A DNA stretch of 64,000 nt from DAOMNN01 sp050486545. Lineage in GTDB: Bacteria > Pseudomonadota > Gammaproteobacteria > Burkholderiales > Rhodocyclaceae. This document shows, in pieces, positions 48,939 through 58,169 of the stretch. The stretch covers positions 1-64,000 of the forward strand of contig JBJHDM010000007.1 in assembly GCA_050486545.1 (NCBI GenBank). Direction: 5' to 3'. The position numbers and the translations under genes are program-made. The notes under the pieces were generated by a model. That model saw only the letters and a program-made list of their open reading frames with translations. It made no database searches and had not been told where the DNA came from. Positions within the stretch are counted from its first letter, which is position 1, and each line of letters starts with the position of its first letter.

Positions 48939-49880
48939 TCAATCGAAATCGGGAGCGAACGCCTCGGCCCGGCTCGGACTCGCATGGCCTTCGATGACAC
49001 CGAGCATTTCCGCGAAGCTCTGCTCGATGCTCTTGCCCGAGGTATCCACCACCGCGTCGGCACGGCTGTACATGCCGATGCGGCCGGAGAGGATGCGCTT
49101 GAGGTCTTCCATGGCTTCCTGGCTGCCCTTCATCGGGCGGTAGTCGCCCTGCGCGATGACGCGGGCCATGTGCTCCTCGGGCGAAGCGCGCAGCCAGATC
49201 GTGAAGCAGGACGAGAGCAGCAGGTCGAAGGTTCCGGATTCGGAGACGATGCTGCCGCCCGGCACGATGATGAAGCTTTCGTGGTTCTCGATGACCGATT
49301 CGAGACTGCGTCGCTCGTAGCGGCGGTAGGCGGCCTGCCCATAGAGCGAGAAGATCTCCGACAGCTCGGCGCCGGCCTCGCTCTCGATGCGCTTGGCCAG
49401 TTCGATGAATGGCACGCCGAGGTGGTCGGCCAGCAGGTTGCCCAGCGTCGTCTTGCCCGCGCCACGCAGGCCGATCAGGGCGATGCGCTGGCGCCGGTTG
49501 CCGCGGTCGGCGACCTCGAGCTCGTCCTCGAGCAGGCGACGGGCCGACACCAGCGTCTTGGGCGGAAAGCGGCTGAGGTACTGGATCAGCAGCGTGAGTT
49601 CAGGGGGCTGTTCAGGCCCTTCGCGAACCAGGTCGACGAGCGGAAGGCCCATGCCCTGGGCGATCTGGCGCAGCAGGATGATGGAGATATTGCCGTGGCC
49701 GGTTTCGAGCTGGGCGAGATAGCGCTCGGACACGCCCGACTGCTGAGCCAGGATCTTGCGCGTCATGCCGCGCCGCGCCCGCAACTCGCGAATGCGCTCG
49801 CCCAGCATCAGCAGGTATTCGTTCTCGTCGACCGTCAGGTCCGGGCGCTGCAGTTTGTCCGATCGGGGCTTGCGGGCCAT
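48939..49880 (-). CDS. bzdR: BzdR-type benzoyl-CoA-responsive repressor
   Basis: A 313-aa two-domain regulator. The N-terminal XRE HTH spans about residues 26-84 (LGERIRELRARRGMTRKILA, SGVSERYLAQLETG). The C-terminal domain resembles shikimate kinase, with a P-loop GLRGAGKT at 137-144 and the later VPGGSIVSESG. BzdR/BoxR proteins are repressors released by benzoyl-CoA. It is the gene next to bzdN but on the same strand, upstream, with 305 bases between them. The ATG at 49880 has GAGGAGAGG upstream. Confidence 0.93.
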   Translation of the reverse strand: MARKPRSDKLQRPDLTVDENEYLLMLGERIRELRARRGMTRKILAQQSGVSERYLAQLETGHGNISIILLRQIAQGMGLPLVDLVREGPEQPPELTLLIQYLSRFPPKTLVSARRLLEDELEVADRGNRRQRIALIGLRGAGKTTLGNLLADHLGVPFIELAKRIESEAGAELSEIFSLYGQAAYRRYERRSLESVIENHESFIIVPGGSIVSESGTFDLLLSSCFTIWLRASPEEHMARVIAQGDYRPMKGSQEAMEDLKRILSGRIGMYSRADAVVDTSGKSIEQSFAEMLGVIEGHASPSRAEAFAPDFD

Positions 49881-49911
49881 GGCCTCTCCTCGTGCTGCAC
49901 AAGCGGTTCCA

Positions 49912-49925
49912 TGCAATATAGTGCA
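49912..49925. promoter_or_regulatory. BzdR-type operator upstream of bzdR
   Basis: TGCAATATAGTGCA lies 32 bases before the bzdR start codon. It is the same site type as those at the bzdN promoter and implies autoregulation of bzdR. Confidence 0.75.
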
Positions 49926-50001
49926 CGGCCCGCCCGCGCGATGCAAGCGCGGGTTGGCAAGCGGCGTCGGGCTCCCGCCCGACGCCGCGCCGGCTCGCGC
50001 C

Positions 50002-50412
50002 TCAGCCTGCCGCCTGGGCCTTGGCGAGCTTCCCCTTGAGTCGTTCCACCGTCTTGTCGACGCCGACCACGAAACGGCTGTGCTTGCCACGCGCGACCTG
50101 CTCCAGCGCGTCCCGGGCGGTGAATTCAAACGAGACCGCCGGTCCGTTGACCTCGGTCACCGTGACCGTGATCTCGACCCACATGCCGAGCAGGGTCGCA
50201 CCCATGTGATCCAGTTCCACGCGAGTGCCGACCGAGTCCTTGCCCGCGCCGATGTGCTCAAGCAGCAGATCGCGGCACACGACCTCGATGTCGTAGAGCA
50301 GGGCCGGCGTGGAGTACACGCGGCTGTCTTCGCCCATGAAGGCGATCGTGCGGGCGGTGTCGATGTCGTAGCGGCGGGTGCTGGTCAGTCCGGCTTGCAG
50401 GGTTTCGCTCAT
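50002..50412 (-). CDS. FlK-type acyl-CoA thioesterase
   Basis: A 136-aa hotdog-fold protein of the fluoroacetyl-CoA thioesterase (FlK) type. YSTPALLYDIEVVCRDLLLE and VGTRVELDHMGATLLGMWVE contain the E/H/T-type residues of that group. It could hydrolyse or buffer CoA esters of the aromatic pathway, protecting the CoA pool. It follows the acyl-CoA synthetase gene by 42 bases; the ATG at 50412 was chosen over an upstream one at 50436. Confidence 0.8.
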   Translation of the reverse strand: MSETLQAGLTSTRRYDIDTARTIAFMGEDSRVYSTPALLYDIEVVCRDLLLEHIGAGKDSVGTRVELDHMGATLLGMWVEITVTVTEVNGPAVSFEFTARDALEQVARGKHSRFVVGVDKTVERLKGKLAKAQAAG

Positions 50413-50454
50413 TGTGGTCTCCAGGTTTGGTTTCAAGAAAAAGGGTCTGTGCGC

Positions 50455-52563
50455 TCAGGACCGCTGCGCGCGCTTGCGCAGGGCTTCGCCGTCGAGGCGC
50501 GCCTCGATGTAGCGCACCAGGGCGCGGGTGCCGCGCGCGCAGTTGCGGAACACGCACACGCCGCGATCCATGAGGCCCGCCGACATCGCGTCGTACAGGT
50601 GGCCGCCATCGACGATGCCGAGGATCGGCTTGTCGGTGCGATCGACCAGTTCGGGCATGCGGAACACGGTGCTGTCCGGGTCCGTGATGTCGTAGCCGGG
50701 ACGCAGCTTGCTCTGCTCGAGTGCACGCACCGACGGCGCCGTCGGATCGAGCCCGACCACGACCGCATCGATGTTGGGGTCGGCCGCGAACGCCTCGGTG
50801 ATCAGCAGGTGCGCCTCGTCGTCGGCACCGGGGTTGATGTCGATCGGGTTGCGGACCTCGACGAGTGCGTCCAGCCGCTTCGCCGCGAGGACCTCCTCGA
50901 CGCGGCGCACGGTGGCCGGGAGCAACTCGCCCATCTCCATCGAGAAAGTGTCGGAATCGACCGAGTCGGCCATGCCGACGGCCTCGAATCCCGCGCCGCT
51001 GATCGCCCCCAGGCGCTTGCCGCCGATCTTCTTGTGATGCAGCGCACCGGCGATGTAGAAGAGGTCGTCGAAGGCATGGAAGTCTTCGGCGACGATCGCG
51101 CCGGCCTGGCGCAACACCGACTCGAAGACCACCGGATCGCCGGCGATCGACGCGGTATGCCCCATCACGCCGGCCGCACCGGCGACGGTTCGCCCGGACT
51201 TGTAGACAACGACCTGCTTGCCGCCGAGCACCGCCTTGCGCACCGCACGGGCGAACGCGAGGCCATCCAGGTCCTTGAAGCCCTCGACGTAGACGCCGAT
51301 GGTCTCGATCTCGGGCCGCTCGGCGAAGTAGCTCAGCAGATCGCCATGGGTGAGGTCGGTCTGGTTTCCTATGGCCATCATGTAGCGCGGATCGAGCCAC
51401 GGGTTCTGCGACAGACGCGTGATCATGAAGGCACCGCTCTGGCTCAGGATCACCGAATTGCGCTCGGGCTTCTTCTGCGGCTTGGGCAGTCGCTCGAGCG
51501 GGATGAACCAGGAATCGTAGCCGCCCGGATGCGACACCACGCCGAGGCAGTTGGCGCCGAGGAAGATCGGACCACCGCCTTCCTTGCCATGGGCGGCATT
51601 GATCCTCGCCGCCAGTTCGGCAGCCGGCTCCTTGCTTTTCTTCGTCTCGCCGAGGCTGCCGGGAATCAGCATGACGGCCTCGACCGCATCGGTCTCGATG
51701 ATCTCGTCGACGAGCCCGTACACGGCATCGGCCGCCACCGCGACGATGAGCAGGTCAAGCTTGCCCTCCAGCGCCTTGAGTCCGCCCACGCAGCGAACGC
51801 CGTCGATCTCGGTCTCGCCTTCGCGGATGACGCACAGCTGCTCCTTCGGATAGCCGCTGCCCATCAGGTTGCGCAGGATGATGCGCCCGAAGTTCATGCC
51901 GCCTGCCGACACCCCGATGATGCCGATCGACTGCGGATGAAGCAGTTTGTCGATCTTGTGGATCGGGCGCGGCAACCGCTGCGACATCGGCACGCCGAAG
52001 GTGCAGTGGGCCGCGCCTACGCTCAGCCGCTCGCCCGGACGGATCCGGTCGAGCTCGAGGCTGCGTATGACGAAACCGGGATCGGTCGCGACCGACGCAT
52101 GCCGGCGGCCCAGCGCGATCAGCGAACGGAAGGTGGTGAGCAGCGCTTCGTCGGGCAACGGAAGGTCGCCGCGGCGGGCGACCCGCTCGATACGCTGATA
52201 GGCGACCGTGCGACGGAATCGCGCCAGGAATTCGTCGGCTTCGATCAGCTCGACGCTGGCGTGCACGGCCGCGCGGTCCTTGCGGAAGTTGGACGGATCG
52301 AGTTCGGCGTCCACACCGCCGCAACCGGCGCTCAGGACCATGCCGAACTCGCGCGTCTCGGTCAGGACGATCCGCAGTTCCACCGGTGCGTGGCGCAGCT
52401 CGCGCGCATCGTCCCGAACCCCCAGCCCCAATTCCGAGAGCAGCGCCCCCAGTTCCACCGAATTGAGGGCATGACGCCCCTCGAAGGCCGCCTGGCGAAA
52501 GGCCGTGGTCACGCCCGCCGGCGTCTGTGCTTCGGCTGTACCGACTGTACTTGGATTGCTCAC
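50455..52563 (-). CDS. NDP-forming acyl-CoA synthetase with swapped domain order
   Basis: About 702 aa. The first about 210 residues correspond to the ATP-grasp-type part, then the CoA-binding domain (HKIDKLLHPQSIGIIGVSAGG) and the succinyl-CoA-synthetase-like parts (SVILSQSGAFMI, KQVVVYKSGRT, VMGHTASIAG with the phosphohistidine region). The common acetyl-CoA synthetase (ADP-forming) order is CoA-binding first; here the small ATP-grasp part leads. Such enzymes interconvert an acyl-CoA and acid with ATP. The start is GTG at 52563. The substrate is unknown; the context suggests an aromatic or dicarboxylic acid. Confidence 0.78.
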   Translation of the reverse strand: MSNPSTVGTAEAQTPAGVTTAFRQAAFEGRHALNSVELGALLSELGLGVRDDARELRHAPVELRIVLTETREFGMVLSAGCGGVDAELDPSNFRKDRAAVHASVELIEADEFLARFRRTVAYQRIERVARRGDLPLPDEALLTTFRSLIALGRRHASVATDPGFVIRSLELDRIRPGERLSVGAAHCTFGVPMSQRLPRPIHKIDKLLHPQSIGIIGVSAGGMNFGRIILRNLMGSGYPKEQLCVIREGETEIDGVRCVGGLKALEGKLDLLIVAVAADAVYGLVDEIIETDAVEAVMLIPGSLGETKKSKEPAAELAARINAAHGKEGGGPIFLGANCLGVVSHPGGYDSWFIPLERLPKPQKKPERNSVILSQSGAFMITRLSQNPWLDPRYMMAIGNQTDLTHGDLLSYFAERPEIETIGVYVEGFKDLDGLAFARAVRKAVLGGKQVVVYKSGRTVAGAAGVMGHTASIAGDPVVFESVLRQAGAIVAEDFHAFDDLFYIAGALHHKKIGGKRLGAISGAGFEAVGMADSVDSDTFSMEMGELLPATVRRVEEVLAAKRLDALVEVRNPIDINPGADDEAHLLITEAFAADPNIDAVVVGLDPTAPSVRALEQSKLRPGYDITDPDSTVFRMPELVDRTDKPILGIVDGGHLYDAMSAGLMDRGVCVFRNCARGTRALVRYIEARLDGEALRKRAQRS

Positions 52564-52661
52564 ACCTTGTCCCCTCGTTTCCGGCCCTCTCGTCGTGCGG
52601 ACGGCCTGTTGTTCCCTGTTCGCTCGGGCGGCGCGATGCTTCCACGCCGCCTCCCGCTCCG

Positions 52662-54005
52662 TCAGGCCACCGCCGGCTCCTGCGTGTGCCGGCGGTCGAT
52701 GACCCGTTTGGCCTTGCCGACGAGCGTGCGCTCGATGCTGTCGGTTTCGAGCACCTGCACTTCGGCGGTGACGCCGACCCCGCTCTTGATTCGATGACGC
52801 ACTTCGGCCGCGATCGCCGCACGCTGTTCGCGCGTGAGCCGCTCGGACAGTTCGTGACGCACCTCGACGAGTACGTCGAGGCGGTCCAGATGGTCCTCGC
52901 GGCTGAGCTGCAACTGGTAATGGCCGCACAAGGCCTCGTGCCCGAGCACGATTTCCTCGATCTGGCTCGGAAAGACGTTGACGCCGCGAATGATGAGCAT
53001 GTCGTCGCTGCGCCCGGTGATCTTGCCGATGCGGCGCATCGCGCAGGCCGTGCCCGGCCGCAGCATCGTCAGGTCGCGCGTGCGATAGCGCACGACCGGC
53101 ATCGCTTCCTTGGTCAGCGACGTGAACACCAGCTCACCATGTTCGCCGTCGGGCAGTACTTCACCGGTTTCCGGGTCGATGATCTCCGGGTAGAAGTGGT
53201 CTTCCCAGATGTGCGGGCCGTCCTTGGTCGCGATGCTTTCACAGGCCACGCCCGGCCCGATAACTTCGGACAGGCCATAGACGTCGATCGCATCGATGCC
53301 GAGCCGCGACTCGATCTCGCGACGCATCTCGTTGGTCCAGGGCTCGGCGCCGAAGAAGCCCAGGCGCAGGCTCGTGTTTGCCGGATCCATGCCCTGGCGC
53401 AGCATCTCGTCGGCGATCGTGAGCATGTAGGACGGCGTGGCCATGATGATCGTGGGCGCGAACTCACGGATCATCTGGACCTGCTTCTCGGTGTTGCCCC
53501 CGCCCATCGGCAGCACGGTCGCCCCCAGGCACTCGGCGCCGTAATGCGCCCCGAGCCCGCCGGTGAACAGGCCGTAGCCGTAGGAATTGAGCACGATGTC
53601 GTCGCGCGTGGCGCCGGCTGCGCGCATCGACCGCGCCATCACCTCCGACCACATCGCCACGTCGTTGCGCGTGTAGCCGACCACGGTCGGACGTCCGGTC
53701 GTCCCCGAGGAGGCGTGGACGCGCACGACCTCGCTCATCGGCACCGCGAACATCCCGTAGGGATAGTTCTCGCGCAGGTCCTGCTTGGTCGTGAACGGAA
53801 AGCGCGCAAGGTCGGAGAGGTCGCGCAGGTCGTCCGGGTGCGCGCCGGCCGCATCGAACGCGGCCCGGTAATGCGGCACGTTCTCGTACGCGTGGCGCAG
53901 CGACCATTGCAGGCGCTCGAGCTGCAGCGCCTTCAGTGAGCCGCGGTCGAGCCGCTCCGCTGCGAATGACCCGTTGCTCCCGCTCCAGTTATCCCTTGCT
54001 GCCAT
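52662..54005 (-). CDS. padJ: Phenylacetate-CoA ligase
   Basis: A 447-aa AMP-forming ligase of the PaaK family. The nucleotide motif is SSGTTGRPTVVGYT and the core GLSEVIGPGVACES and RTRDLTMLRPG follow, with the hinge GRSDDMLIIRGVNVFP near the C-terminus. It activates phenylacetate to phenylacetyl-CoA at the entry of the pad pathway. Its start overlaps padI by 17 bases. Anaerobic PadJ and aerobic PaaK cannot be separated by sequence alone; the operon decides. Confidence 0.9.
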   Translation of the reverse strand: MAARDNWSGSNGSFAAERLDRGSLKALQLERLQWSLRHAYENVPHYRAAFDAAGAHPDDLRDLSDLARFPFTTKQDLRENYPYGMFAVPMSEVVRVHASSGTTGRPTVVGYTRNDVAMWSEVMARSMRAAGATRDDIVLNSYGYGLFTGGLGAHYGAECLGATVLPMGGGNTEKQVQMIREFAPTIIMATPSYMLTIADEMLRQGMDPANTSLRLGFFGAEPWTNEMRREIESRLGIDAIDVYGLSEVIGPGVACESIATKDGPHIWEDHFYPEIIDPETGEVLPDGEHGELVFTSLTKEAMPVVRYRTRDLTMLRPGTACAMRRIGKITGRSDDMLIIRGVNVFPSQIEEIVLGHEALCGHYQLQLSREDHLDRLDVLVEVRHELSERLTREQRAAIAAEVRHRIKSGVGVTAEVQVLETDSIERTLVGKAKRVIDRRHTQEPAVA

Positions 54006-55353
54006 GTGCAGGCTCCGCGATGGTTTCGACGATCCTGCGATTCTCCTCCACCTTGCGCTGGATGTGGTCGATCTGCTCGGGGCTGAGATGGCGGAAGCGC
54101 CCCATGGCCTTCAGGTATTCGGTCACCGGGAGCGGCTGGTCGACCGGTTTCGTGAAGTGCAGGCCTTCCTCCGGGGTGAATTCCCACAGCATGACGAAGT
54201 TGGTCTCCACCGCCTTGCGCGCGACCTCCATGTTCTGGTCGGTCGGGAAACGCCAGCCGGTGGTGCAGGGCGAGTACACGTGGAGGTAGGCGAAGCCGCG
54301 TTTCGATGCCTCGATCGCGCGGTCCAGTTTTTCGTAGAGATCCTCCATGTAGGCGGTCGAGGCCGTGGCGACATAGTCGCAGCGGTGATTGACCATGATC
54401 AGCGGGAGGTTCTTCGCATCCTGGGTCTTGCCCTGCGAGACACGCGAACCGTCGCCGCTCTTGCCCACCGGCGTGGTCGAGGTCCAGGCACCGTAGGGCG
54501 TGCAGCTCGAGCGCTGCATGCCGGTGTTCATGTAGCCCTCGTTGTCGACGACCATGAACAGCATCTGCTCACCTCGCTCGGCCGCCCCCGACAGCGACTG
54601 GAAGCCGACGTCCGAGGCGCCGCCGTCGCCGGCAATCGCCAGCGCGGTGACCTCGCGCCCGACCCGCTTGTACTGGCGCTTGATGCCGGCGAGCATCGCC
54701 GCGGTGTTGGTCAGCAGCGGGTGGAACACCGGCACCTTGGTGCCGGTCGTGCCGTTGAAGCCGACCGAACCCATGCCCGGCACGCACCCCGGCGGGGTGG
54801 CGAGCACGGTGTCCGGGCCGACCCGGCGCAGGGTGTGGCGCATCAGCAGTTCGGTGTTGCAGCCCTGGCAGCCGGCCAGGCCCGGCGCGAACAGGTCCTC
54901 CCAGTCGCCGACCTCGTTGTAGATGTTCGACGTCGTCACGTACTTGAGCGCGCCGTGCGGACAGGCCGGCACGCAGGCCGGGTTGCCGTCGCAGGTGTCG
55001 CACTTGCTCACGCGTCCGACGTGCTCGTCGAGCGCAATCCCGGCGTAGGCGCAGCCGATCGTGCACAGCAGGCAGTCGACGCACTTCGAACCGTCCCAGT
55101 CGATGACGCCGGTCTCGGCGTTCTTGGCCAGCGCGCCGGCCGGGCACACGGTCACGCACTTCGGATCCCCGCACTGGCGGCACAGCGCCAGTTCGAAGCG
55201 CTCGCCGTCATCGACCCTGCGCGGCAGGATCTGGATCAGCGAACGCGTGGTGTCGTCCGAGTCGAACTTGACGCGCGCACACGCCGTCATGCAGTCGCCG
55301 CAACCGTCGCACTTGGAGGGGTCGAACGCGATGGTGTTGAAACTTCGTCCCAT
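53989..55353 (-). CDS. padI: Phenylglyoxylate oxidoreductase beta subunit fused to ferredoxin domains
   Basis: A 454-aa fusion. The first about 150 residues hold four Cys-x2-Cys-x2-Cys type clusters (CDGCGDCMTACA, LCRQCGDPKC, CVDCLLCTIGCA, CDTCDGNPACVPACP). The rest is the thiamine-diphosphate-binding half of a 2-oxoacid oxidoreductase (ALAIAGDGGASDVGFQSLSG, VVDNEGYMNTGMQRS). This is the arrangement of PadI of phenylglyoxylate:acceptor oxidoreductase. It follows padH by ten bases. Confidence 0.93.
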   Translation of the reverse strand: MGRSFNTIAFDPSKCDGCGDCMTACARVKFDSDDTTRSLIQILPRRVDDGERFELALCRQCGDPKCVTVCPAGALAKNAETGVIDWDGSKCVDCLLCTIGCAYAGIALDEHVGRVSKCDTCDGNPACVPACPHGALKYVTTSNIYNEVGDWEDLFAPGLAGCQGCNTELLMRHTLRRVGPDTVLATPPGCVPGMGSVGFNGTTGTKVPVFHPLLTNTAAMLAGIKRQYKRVGREVTALAIAGDGGASDVGFQSLSGAAERGEQMLFMVVDNEGYMNTGMQRSSCTPYGAWTSTTPVGKSGDGSRVSQGKTQDAKNLPLIMVNHRCDYVATASTAYMEDLYEKLDRAIEASKRGFAYLHVYSPCTTGWRFPTDQNMEVARKAVETNFVMLWEFTPEEGLHFTKPVDQPLPVTEYLKAMGRFRHLSPEQIDHIQRKVEENRRIVETIAEPAHGSKG

Positions 55354-55363
55354 GTTGGCCTCC

Positions 55364-56617
55364 TTAGCGCCAGATTTGCGACATCAGCTCGCGGCCGACG
55401 GTGAGCGGCTGCTCGAACAGCCGGTCCTTGACCGCGGACAGGTCGGTCCGCCGCAGGATGAGCTGGGCCATGACGCCTGCATCGAAGAACTCGTTGACGC
55501 CGTAGATGCCGAGCAGGCGCCCGTCCTTGAGGATGATCTTGAGGTGGCGACCGCTGGTTTCGTCGAAGCGGGTCATCTCCTCGCCGCCCTCGGGCACCGC
55601 GCTCGAACCCACCGAGATCGCATGGCGGCCGAAGAAGTGGTAGGTGTTGAGCGGCACGCCGCCCGCGTAGGGCTTGAGGCCCGGGTCGCCGGCCATCGCC
55701 ATGCCGGCGATGCGCCCCTGGACGGCCGCATCGGGCAGGATCGCGTTCATGACCGGTTCGTCGTCAAAGAAGCCGCGCGCCTGCGCGCAGTCGCCCGCTG
55801 CCCAGACGTCGTCGCGGTTCGTGCGCATCGTGTCGTCGACGACGATCCCCTTGTCGCATGCAACGCCGCTTCCTTCCAGGTATTCGAGCTGCGGGCGCAC
55901 GCCGGTCGCGACCAGCAGCAGGTCGGCACGCAGGGTGTCGCCGCCTTCGAGCGTGACGACGATCTCGTCGCCTTCCGGCGCGAGCCCGACGACGCGGCTG
56001 CGGGTGCGGATCTTCGCACCGTTCTCGGCGAAGGCCTGTTCGATCAGCCCCGCGGCACTGCGGTCGAAGTAGCCCGAGGTCAGGTGCGGCCCCATCTCGA
56101 CGATGGTGACGTTGGCCCCGGCCTTGACGAGGTTCTCGGCTGCATGCATGCCGACCAGCCCGGCGCCGAGCACGACCGCCTGACGCGAGCGCTGCATCGC
56201 CTCGCGCAGTCGCGTGGCGTCGTCGAGCGTGCGCAGCACGTGGTAGGACACGGTGTCGATACCGGGAATCGGCGGAATGGCCGGCGATGCGCCGGTCGCG
56301 AGCAGGATCTTCTCGTAGCCGATCCGGGTTCCGTCGGCCAGTTCGGCGACATGGGCTTCGGCGTCGAGCCTTTGCAGCGTGCAACCGGGACGGAAATCCA
56401 CGTGGTTACGGGCGAAGAAGTCCTGGTCGCGCAGGAAGACGTTGTCCGGCGCGGAGCGTCCGGATACGACATAGGGCAGGACGGTCGGCGAGTAGGGCAG
56501 GTGCGCATCGCGCGTGATCTGCATGATGCCGCCTTCGGCATCGTGCATGCGGATTGCCGTGACCGCCTCGAGTGCGGCATGGCTGCTGCCGACGATGAGG
56601 TAGCGGGTCTGTTCCAT
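55364..56617 (-). CDS. padH: FAD/NAD(P)-dependent oxidoreductase subunit of phenylglyoxylate oxidoreductase
   Basis: A 417-aa flavoprotein of the nitrite-reductase/rubredoxin-reductase type. FAD and NAD motifs are visible (YLIVGSSHAALEAV, AVVLGAGLVGMHAAENL, DDVWAAGDCAQA). PadH is the subunit that passes electrons from the iron-sulfur clusters to NAD. It follows padG by 11 bases and precedes padI. Confidence 0.9.
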   Translation of the reverse strand: MEQTRYLIVGSSHAALEAVTAIRMHDAEGGIMQITRDAHLPYSPTVLPYVVSGRSAPDNVFLRDQDFFARNHVDFRPGCTLQRLDAEAHVAELADGTRIGYEKILLATGASPAIPPIPGIDTVSYHVLRTLDDATRLREAMQRSRQAVVLGAGLVGMHAAENLVKAGANVTIVEMGPHLTSGYFDRSAAGLIEQAFAENGAKIRTRSRVVGLAPEGDEIVVTLEGGDTLRADLLLVATGVRPQLEYLEGSGVACDKGIVVDDTMRTNRDDVWAAGDCAQARGFFDDEPVMNAILPDAAVQGRIAGMAMAGDPGLKPYAGGVPLNTYHFFGRHAISVGSSAVPEGGEEMTRFDETSGRHLKIILKDGRLLGIYGVNEFFDAGVMAQLILRRTDLSAVKDRLFEQPLTVGRELMSQIWR

Positions 56618-56628
56618 GTGCGTCTCCG

Positions 56629-57873
56629 TCAGTCGCGCTCGTTGAGCCACACCGGCTCGATCGGAGCGGGATTGTCGAGCAGTTGTTCGGTCGCATCGAT
56701 GACGCGATGAAAATGCGGAATCGTCAGGTCGGCGCCGGCCAGTCCGCCGATGAAGCTCATCGCCGGCACGTGGCGACCGAGGCGGTACAGGGCGCCCAGG
56801 GTTTCCTGGAACATCGGGCCGCAATTCCAGCGGAAGGCCACGGAGCGGTCGACGACGCCGAGCGCGCGCACCTTGCCGAGCGACGCGAGCAGCGCCTCGA
56901 CCGGAAACGGGCTGAAGGTCTTGATCTTGATGAGGCCGACCTTCCTGCCGGCGGCGCGCGCCTCGTCGACCGCATCCTTGGCCGCGCCGGTCATGCTGCC
57001 CAGGGTCATGATCGCGAAGTCCGCATCGTCGAGGCGGTACTCCTCGACCAGCGGCGCATAGCGTCGACCGAAGCGCTGCCCCCATTCCTCGTGGATCTCG
57101 GTGATCACTCGCAGCGCGTTCTGCATGCCCTTGCACTGGCCCTTGCGGTAGCGCACGAAGGTCGACGGCCCCTTTCCGCCGGAGCCACCGGTCAGCGGGT
57201 CGACCGCCATCGGCCGCAGCGGGTCGAGCGCGACGTGCCAGTTCACGAACTTGTCGCCCATGAAGGCATCGACCTCGGCCTGGTCGGGCAGCTCTACGCG
57301 CGACGCCCCGTAGGAGAGGTAGTTGCCGTCGAGGCAGATGTTGACCGGCAGCATCACGTCGTGGTGCTCGGCGATCTTGAACGCCATGACCGTGGTATCG
57401 AGCACTTCCTGGACGGTTTCGCAGTAGAGCTGCACCCAGCCGACCTCGCGCACCGTCATCGCGTCCTGGTGCCCGCCCCACACGGACTGGGGCGTGATGC
57501 CGTCACGCGTGACGATCGACATCACGATCGGCAGACGCATGCCGGAAGTACGGAAATAGGGCTCGAACATGAAGGCGAGGCCCGGCCCGCAGGTCGCCGT
57601 GTAGGTGCGCGCGCCGGCCAGGGCACCGCCCTGCAGCACGGACAGCACCGAATGCTCGCCTTCGGCGTCGACGATGTCGGCGTCCATGCGGCCGTCGGCG
57701 ATCAGCTTGGCCACGGCCTCGACCAGCGAGGACTGCGGCGTGATCGGGTACACCGCCACCATGTCGGGACGGGCCAGGGCAACGCCGAGCGCGGCCGCCT
57801 CATTGCCCTCGCACAGAATCACCTTCGGCTTCGGCGCCGTGCCGGCCGGCTTGTCGATGGTCGCAGTCGTCAT
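56629..57873 (-). CDS. padG: Phenylglyoxylate oxidoreductase alpha subunit
   Basis: A 414-aa alpha subunit of a 2-oxoacid:acceptor oxidoreductase. YPITPQSSLVEAVAKLIADG, DAEGEHSVLSVLQGGALAGA and TYTATCGPGLAFMFEP are the expected signature regions near the thiamine pocket. It pairs with PadI. The padF stop and padG start are joined by ATGA-type overlap. Confidence 0.92.
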   Translation of the reverse strand: MTTATIDKPAGTAPKPKVILCEGNEAAALGVALARPDMVAVYPITPQSSLVEAVAKLIADGRMDADIVDAEGEHSVLSVLQGGALAGARTYTATCGPGLAFMFEPYFRTSGMRLPIVMSIVTRDGITPQSVWGGHQDAMTVREVGWVQLYCETVQEVLDTTVMAFKIAEHHDVMLPVNICLDGNYLSYGASRVELPDQAEVDAFMGDKFVNWHVALDPLRPMAVDPLTGGSGGKGPSTFVRYRKGQCKGMQNALRVITEIHEEWGQRFGRRYAPLVEEYRLDDADFAIMTLGSMTGAAKDAVDEARAAGRKVGLIKIKTFSPFPVEALLASLGKVRALGVVDRSVAFRWNCGPMFQETLGALYRLGRHVPAMSFIGGLAGADLTIPHFHRVIDATEQLLDNPAPIEPVWLNERD

Positions 57874-58169
57874 TTCGCCTCCTCGATCATCGTGATCGCG
57901 CGATGCGGGCATTCGTTGGCGCAGATGCCGCAGCCCTTGCAGGTATTGAGGTTGAAATCGAACCAGGCGGCGTGCTCCTCGACGCACTGCACCGGGCAGT
58001 AGAGCCAGCACACGGCGCACTTGACGCACTTGTCGCGATCGACGACCGGTCGCATGCTGCGCCAGTCGCCCGGCAGCATCGGGCTCATGTCGGTTGCGAC
58101 CGGACAGAGGTCGTCCGGTACGTTCGCCTTGACCAGGTCGAAGGCGGGATATCGGTGGTGGCGAGTCAT
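57870..58169 (-). CDS. padF: Phenylglyoxylate oxidoreductase ferredoxin-type (delta) subunit
   Basis: A 99-aa subunit with two [4Fe-4S] sets: CVKCAVCWLYCPVQC and CKGCGICANECPHRA. It transfers electrons inside the complex. It starts in the overlap with padE (ATGA) and ends in the overlap with padG. Confidence 0.93.
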   Translation of the reverse strand: MTRHHRYPAFDLVKANVPDDLCPVATDMSPMLPGDWRSMRPVVDRDKCVKCAVCWLYCPVQCVEEHAAWFDFNLNTCKGCGICANECPHRAITMIEEAK

